DNA from: Nitriliruptoraceae bacterium
GTDB lineage: Bacteria; Actinomycetota; Nitriliruptoria; Nitriliruptorales; Nitriliruptoraceae
NCBI GenBank assembly: GCA_007117945.1
Contig: SKTN01000112.1
Location: 1-9,654 of the forward strand
Direction: 5' to 3'
DNA length: 9,654 nucleotides
Shown here one piece after another: positions 6,278 through 9,654 of the stretch; position 1 is the stretch's first letter, and each line of letters starts with the position of its first letter. The translations under genes and the position numbers were made by a program. The notes under the pieces were generated by a model. That model had not been told where the DNA came from, did no database searches, and worked only from the letters and a program-made list of their open reading frames with translations.

Positions 6278-7738
6278 TCATCCGTCGAAGGTCACCACAG
6301 CGCGGGCGCCATCCTCGCCTGCGAGCAGGACGCTGCGCCCTCCCGGGTGGCTGACCGCGTCGATCGCCGGGAGGGCCACCTCGGTCACGTCCGTGCCGTC
6401 AAGGAGCACGAGGGCCCCACCCATGGCCACCACGCTGCCGCCTTCGGGCCCATCGCTGGCGATACCCGCCGGTCCCCGCCCCACGGCCCGCAGCGCGCCC
6501 TCGGGGTCGGCGGCCAACCCGCCCGCGACCCCCTCCAGCACGTCGGCGAGCCGCTCCTCGAGGCCGTCGGCGGTCAGTTGCAGCACCCGCACGGTGCCGG
6601 CATCGAGGTCGCTGACCACCACCTCGGCGGCCCCACCGGCGAGGTCGGCCGCCGCGACACGTTCGCCCGGTCCCAGCTCACCGACGGCCAGCACCGCACC
6701 GTCGGCGGCGTCCAACAGCAGCAGACGGTGGTCGCCGCGTGCCAGGGCGTCCTGCTCGGCCTCCTCATCGGCCTGACCCTCGCCGTCCACCTCACGCAGA
6801 CCGACCAGTACCCCCTGGCTGCCGACGGCGGCCACCTCGGCCCGGACCGGCGCCCCCGGCAACGCGATCCCCGCTGCCGCCAGGTCGTCGCGATCGAGGG
6901 ACCAGCGCGCGGCACCGTCGACGCGGTCCACCCCGGTGACGACGGGAACCCCGTCACCGGCGCCGGTACGGGTGGCGGCGACCACCAGCTCCGGGCCGAG
7001 CCGTCCCGTCAACCGTGCCCCGGCCAACCCGGCCGGTGCCGTCGGCAGCTCCAGATCCGCCGCCCACCGGCGTCCCGCGACGGGGTCGCGCAGCTCCAGC
7101 TCCGCGTCGTCACCGTCCTCGTCGATCCGCAGCAGCAGGAGCTCGCCACCACCGGCATCGAGGTGGAAGGCCAACGGGCTGCCCACCAGTGCGGTGTCGA
7201 CGCAGGTCATCCCCGACAGATCCGTGTCCAGGGGCTGGAGCGCATCCACCTGGCCCGTCAGCGGGTTGGTCAGCGCGAGGCTGTAGAGGTGCGCACCCGC
7301 GCCCACCGCCACGCCCTGCTGGAGGGGCACGGCCTCGGCAGCGCCGCCTCCACCCGCCTCGACGACGGTCACCACCTCACCGAGCGCCGCCACCCCGTCC
7401 GGGGTCGCTGCGAGACGGTCGACGTCCTGGACCGGGACCACCGAGGTGACCTCGCCCACACGCTCGACCAGAGCGGTCAGGGCCGCCTCGACGTCCGCCG
7501 GCGTCCCCGGGGCCTGCTCGTCGGTCCCGTCGCCCGTGCCCAGGGCCGTGGTGATGGCCGCGGCGGGGCCCGTCGCAACGAGCTCCTCACCGGCGATGAC
7601 CTCCGCCGCGACGACCGCCTGCGGCGCGATCGTCGCGCAGGCCGACCGCGCGAACAGCGCCCCGCTGATCACGCCGACGGCCACCAGGCCGAGCATCGCG
7701 GCTCCGGCGAGCAGCAGCGTGCGGCGGTCGGCCGCCAT
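6278..7738 (-). CDS. Single-pass membrane protein with large extracytoplasmic domain, function unknown
   Basis: With ATG 7738 the protein has 486 residues: MAADRR, one strongly hydrophobic segment at about 7-31, and a long acidic, Gly/Ala/Val-rich domain predicted outside the membrane. It has exactly two cysteines, Cys34 just after the membrane segment and Cys179, which could form a disulfide. No lipobox is present. From about residue 140, short hydrophobic stretches alternate with Asp/Gly turns (for example HRLLLLDAADGAVLAVGEL), suggesting beta-propeller or PQQ-like blades, but no family was recognised. Before that, residues 35-135 look different and may be an additional domain. ATG 7738 is preferred because GGAGGA lies 4 nt upstream; GTG 7792, 3 nt after the MoxR stop, would add 18 polar residues and has no Shine-Dalgarno. 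Its position between MoxR and VWA genes suggests it is their client or membrane anchor. This is inference. Confidence 0.8.
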   Translation of the reverse strand: MAADRRTLLLAGAAMLGLVAVGVISGALFARSACATIAPQAVVAAEVIAGEELVATGPAAAITTALGTGDGTDEQAPGTPADVEAALTALVERVGEVTSVVPVQDVDRLAATPDGVAALGEVVTVVEAGGGGAAEAVPLQQGVAVGAGAHLYSLALTNPLTGQVDALQPLDTDLSGMTCVDTALVGSPLAFHLDAGGGELLLLRIDEDGDDAELELRDPVAGRRWAADLELPTAPAGLAGARLTGRLGPELVVAATRTGAGDGVPVVTGVDRVDGAARWSLDRDDLAAAGIALPGAPVRAEVAAVGSQGVLVGLREVDGEGQADEEAEQDALARGDHRLLLLDAADGAVLAVGELGPGERVAAADLAGGAAEVVVSDLDAGTVRVLQLTADGLEERLADVLEGVAGGLAADPEGALRAVGRGPAGIASDGPEGGSVVAMGGALVLLDGTDVTEVALPAIDAVSHPGGRSVLLAGEDGARAVVTFDG

Positions 7739-7742
7739 CGGA

Positions 7743-7748
7743 TCCTCC
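7743..7748 (-). promoter_or_regulatory. Ribosome binding site deciding the start of the membrane protein
   Basis: GGAGGA on the minus strand, 4 nt before ATG 7738. It lies inside the longer reading from GTG 7792 and is the main reason for choosing the internal ATG, which also puts the membrane segment right at the N-terminus. Confidence 0.6.
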
Positions 7749-7795
7749 GTGGGCGCACCCGGAGGGAGCTGGCGGCGGGGGTCGTCGGACACGGG

Positions 7796-8719
7796 TCAGT
7801 TCCGCTCGGCGTGCTGGGGCACCGTCAGGTGCGTGAGCGCACGTTCGATGTCCTGGTGGTGCTTGAGCGCCACGTTGATGGTGGCGCGCAGCGTGTCCTC
7901 GTCCACCGTCCCGAAGCCCAGCGCCAGCAGGGTCCGAGCCCAGTCCAGGGTCTCCGACACCGACGGTGGCTTGCGCAGCTCCAGCTGGCGCAGGGAGCGC
8001 ACCACCCGGACCAGCTGATCGGCCATCATCTCCGGGATCTCCGGGACCCGGGAACGGACGATCGCGCGCTCACGCTCGGGGGTGGGGTAGTCGATGTGGA
8101 GGTACAGGCAACGGCGCTTGAGCGCCTCGGACAGCTCACGGGTGCCGTTGGAGGTCAGCACCACGAAGGGGTGCTGGGTCCCGGTGACCGTCCCGAGCTC
8201 GGGGATCGTGACCTGGAAGTCGGACAGGATCTCCAGCAGCAACGCCTCGAACTCGAGGTCCACCTTGTCGACCTCATCGATCAGCAGCACGCTGTAGCGC
8301 GGGTTGCGCAGGGCGTGGAGCAGGGGGCGTTCCAGCAGGTAGTCCTCGCTGAACAGGTCGTCCTCGACCTCGTCCCAGTCCTCACCGCCACCCACCTCGC
8401 CACCGCGTGCGTGGGTGATCCTGAGCAGCTGCTTGCGGTAGTTCCACTCGTAGAGGGCCTTGGCCTCGTCCAACCCCTCGTAGCACTGCAGGCGCACGAG
8501 CTCGGCGTCGCGCGCGGACGCGACGGCCTTGGCGAGCTCGGTCTTGCCGACCCCCGCGGGCCCCTCCACCAGGATGGGCTTCCCCAGGCGCTCGGCGAGG
8601 TAGACGATCGTCTCGATGGCGGTGTCGACGAGGTAGCCGGCGGCCTCCAGCCGCGCGCGGACGTCCTCGACCCCGGCGAAATCGGGCGACACCTGCGCGC
8701 TCCTCGCCGTACCCGACAT
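7796..8719 (-). CDS. MoxR-family AAA+ ATPase
   Basis: A 307-residue cytoplasmic ATPase with the family's usual length. Walker A is GPAGVGKT (residues 53-60), Walker B is LLIDEVDK with Asp148 and Glu149, sensor 1 is Asn191 in LTSNGTREL, and an arginine-finger candidate is Arg202/Arg203 in LKRRCLYL. A C-terminal helical lid follows (about 225-300). The insert GGEVGGGEDWDEVEDD near 106-121 is strongly acidic. MoxR ATPases form hexameric rings and, with VWA partners, remodel or mature client proteins and complexes; the CoxE-type VWA gene lies two genes downstream. ATG 8719 is preferred because family-like sequence begins soon after it and it leaves a 26-nt gap after the hydrolase stop; GTG 8773 would overlap the hydrolase and add 18 unconvincing residues. 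No strong Shine-Dalgarno is visible at either start. Confidence 0.93.
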   Translation of the reverse strand: MSGTARSAQVSPDFAGVEDVRARLEAAGYLVDTAIETIVYLAERLGKPILVEGPAGVGKTELAKAVASARDAELVRLQCYEGLDEAKALYEWNYRKQLLRITHARGGEVGGGEDWDEVEDDLFSEDYLLERPLLHALRNPRYSVLLIDEVDKVDLEFEALLLEILSDFQVTIPELGTVTGTQHPFVVLTSNGTRELSEALKRRCLYLHIDYPTPERERAIVRSRVPEIPEMMADQLVRVVRSLRQLELRKPPSVSETLDWARTLLALGFGTVDEDTLRATINVALKHHQDIERALTHLTVPQHAERN

Positions 8720-8745
8720 CCGCGGGCCGCACGGCTCGCGCGAGG

Positions 8746-9654
8746 CTACGGCACCCCCGCAGCGGGCGACCACCCGGGCTGGTCGTCGGGGCCGGCGCCG
8801 CGGGGAGGCGGCGCCCCCGCGGCCCGGGAAGGCGGGGGCCCCTCCGCCCCGCCCACGGCCCGCAGGTGCTCGACCACCAGGGCGGTGACCCGCTCCAGGA
8901 GGCCGGCGGGCAGGTCGTGGCCGAGTCCCGGGATCTCCACCAGCCGGGCACCAGGGATGGCCCTGCCCAGCGCCCGCCCACCGCTGACGGTCACCAAGGG
9001 GTCGGCGTCGCCGTGGAGCACCAGGGTGGGCGCGGTGATCCGCTCGAGGAGGGGCGTGCGATCACCGTCGGCCAGGATCGCGAGCAACTGGCGGGCGGTC
9101 CCCGCCGGGTCGTGGGCCCGGTCGTACCGTGCCGTGAGGCGCCGGCGCACCTCCTGCTCGTCGAAGCGGTCGGGGCTGGCCGTGACCCGGGCACGTGCCA
9201 CCCCCGCCGCGATCACCGCGTCGCGCCCGGTCGGGGTGGGCGCCGCCAGCGCCTCGGCCGCCGCGGACGTCGGCTGACCGACGTCACGCGCTCCGGTGGT
9301 GGTGGCGAGCAGGGTGAGGGAGCGCAGCCGCCCGGGCGCGCGGACGGCCAGGTGCTGGGCGACCATCCCACCCATCGACCGCCCGAGGACGTGGGCACGG
9401 CCGACACCGAGGTGGTCCAGAACCGCCACGGCGTCATCGGCGAGCGCCGCCAGCGGGTAGGGCGCCACCACCGGTCCACCGTCGACCACCTCGCCGGCCA
9501 CGGCGTCGACGGCGGCCCGCAGCGCATCGAGCGACACCTCGGGGCCCGGGAGTACCGTGGAGCGGCCGGCATCCCGGTTGTCCGGGGCGATCACGCCGAA
9601 GCCCGCGGTGAGCAGGCCCTCCACCAGCGGTTCCGGCCAGTCGATGCGCTGGCC
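8746..9654 (-). CDS. Alpha/beta-fold hydrolase (N-terminus beyond right edge)
   Basis: The frame is open to the right edge. The ten codons before GTG 9624 read GQRIDWPEPL and continue into EGLLTAGFGVIAPDNRDAGRS, a normal alpha/beta hydrolase strand and loop, so that GTG is internal and the gene is truncated by the window. Of the 302 visible residues, the nucleophile elbow is GRSMGG with Ser93, the acid is Asp218 in HGDADPLV, and the catalytic His is 246 in GLGHDLP, counting from the first visible codon. This is an esterase/lipase-like cytoplasmic hydrolase; the substrate cannot be read from sequence. After the domain ends there is a Pro/Gly/Ala-rich tail of about 35 residues. It precedes the MoxR gene by 26 nt on the same strand, so co-transcription is likely, but a functional tie to MoxR is not established. 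Confidence 0.9.
   Translation of the reverse strand, partial: GQRIDWPEPLVEGLLTAGFGVIAPDNRDAGRSTVLPGPEVSLDALRAAVDAVAGEVVDGGPVVAPYPLAALADDAVAVLDHLGVGRAHVLGRSMGGMVAQHLAVRAPGRLRSLTLLATTTGARDVGQPTSAAAEALAAPTPTGRDAVIAAGVARARVTASPDRFDEQEVRRRLTARYDRAHDPAGTARQLLAILADGDRTPLLERITAPTLVLHGDADPLVTVSGGRALGRAIPGARLVEIPGLGHDLPAGLLERVTALVVEHLRAVGGAEGPPPSRAAGAPPPRGAGPDDQPGWSPAAGVP
8797..8823 (-). repeat. 9-bp inverted repeat in the tail of the hydrolase gene
   Basis: GCCGCGGGG (8797-8805) and CCCCGCGGC (8815-8823) pair perfectly around a 9-nt loop. The structure lies within codons for the low-complexity Pro/Gly tail, about 50-75 nt before the hydrolase stop and about 80 nt before the MoxR ATG. There is no U-tract. 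It could dampen or process the transcript before the MoxR gene, or simply reflect G+C-rich low-complexity coding sequence. Confidence 0.4.

Noticed and set aside
8735..8744. CTCGCGCGAG palindrome between hydrolase stop and MoxR start
   Set aside because: Ten bases of C/G-rich dyad are expected by chance in this composition, with no second copy or promoter context.
6347..9277. Very long plus-strand open frame (976 codons) opposite the MoxR, membrane-protein and hydrolase genes
   Set aside because: It is the antisense shadow of three well-supported minus-strand genes. The product is His/Arg/Gln-rich without recognisable domains, and long spurious frames are expected in such G+C-rich DNA.

Overview
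The window is very G+C-rich throughout. G or C dominates third codon positions, GTG appears as a likely start codon, and the DUF222/13E12-HNH gene belongs to a family that is abundant in actinobacteria. The source is therefore almost certainly a high-G+C actinobacterium. A deep-branching group such as Nitriliruptoria is possible, but the sequence alone does not settle the taxon. No rRNA, tRNA, CRISPR array or insertion sequence is visible.

Layout: (1) 1-985, minus: a thiolase of the acetyl-CoA acetyltransferase type, cut by the left window edge, with a good ribosome binding site. (2) 986-1080: a short gap with an 8-bp inverted repeat. (3) 1081-2870, minus: two tandem paralogous trypsin-like serine proteases, each with one N-terminal membrane segment, overlapping by ATGA; the N-terminus of the upstream copy is uncertain. 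(4) 2871-3075: a divergent intergenic region with a perfect 18-bp-stem hairpin, a degenerate second copy of it, and a LexA-type SOS box overlapping a promoter. (5) 3076-4740, plus: a DUF222/13E12 HNH endonuclease-family gene, the only confident plus-strand gene. (6) 4781 to the right edge, minus: a probable operon transcribed right to left, made of an alpha/beta hydrolase (cut by the right edge), a MoxR-type AAA+ ATPase, a membrane-anchored extracytoplasmic protein of unknown function, and a CoxE-type von Willebrand factor A (VWA) protein. Gaps inside it are short.

How the parts may work together: MoxR ATPases and CoxE-like VWA proteins are a known partnership, usually chaperone-like remodelling or maturation of a client. 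Here a single-pass protein with a large probable beta-rich outer domain lies between them, so a membrane-associated MoxR/VWA module is the most interesting protein-level hypothesis. The 13E12-HNH gene looks DNA-damage inducible, as some mycobacterial relatives are. The two proteases look like a secreted or surface quality-control pair; a link to the MoxR/VWA module is speculative because the HNH gene separates them. All functions are inferred from motifs read by eye; no database search was possible.
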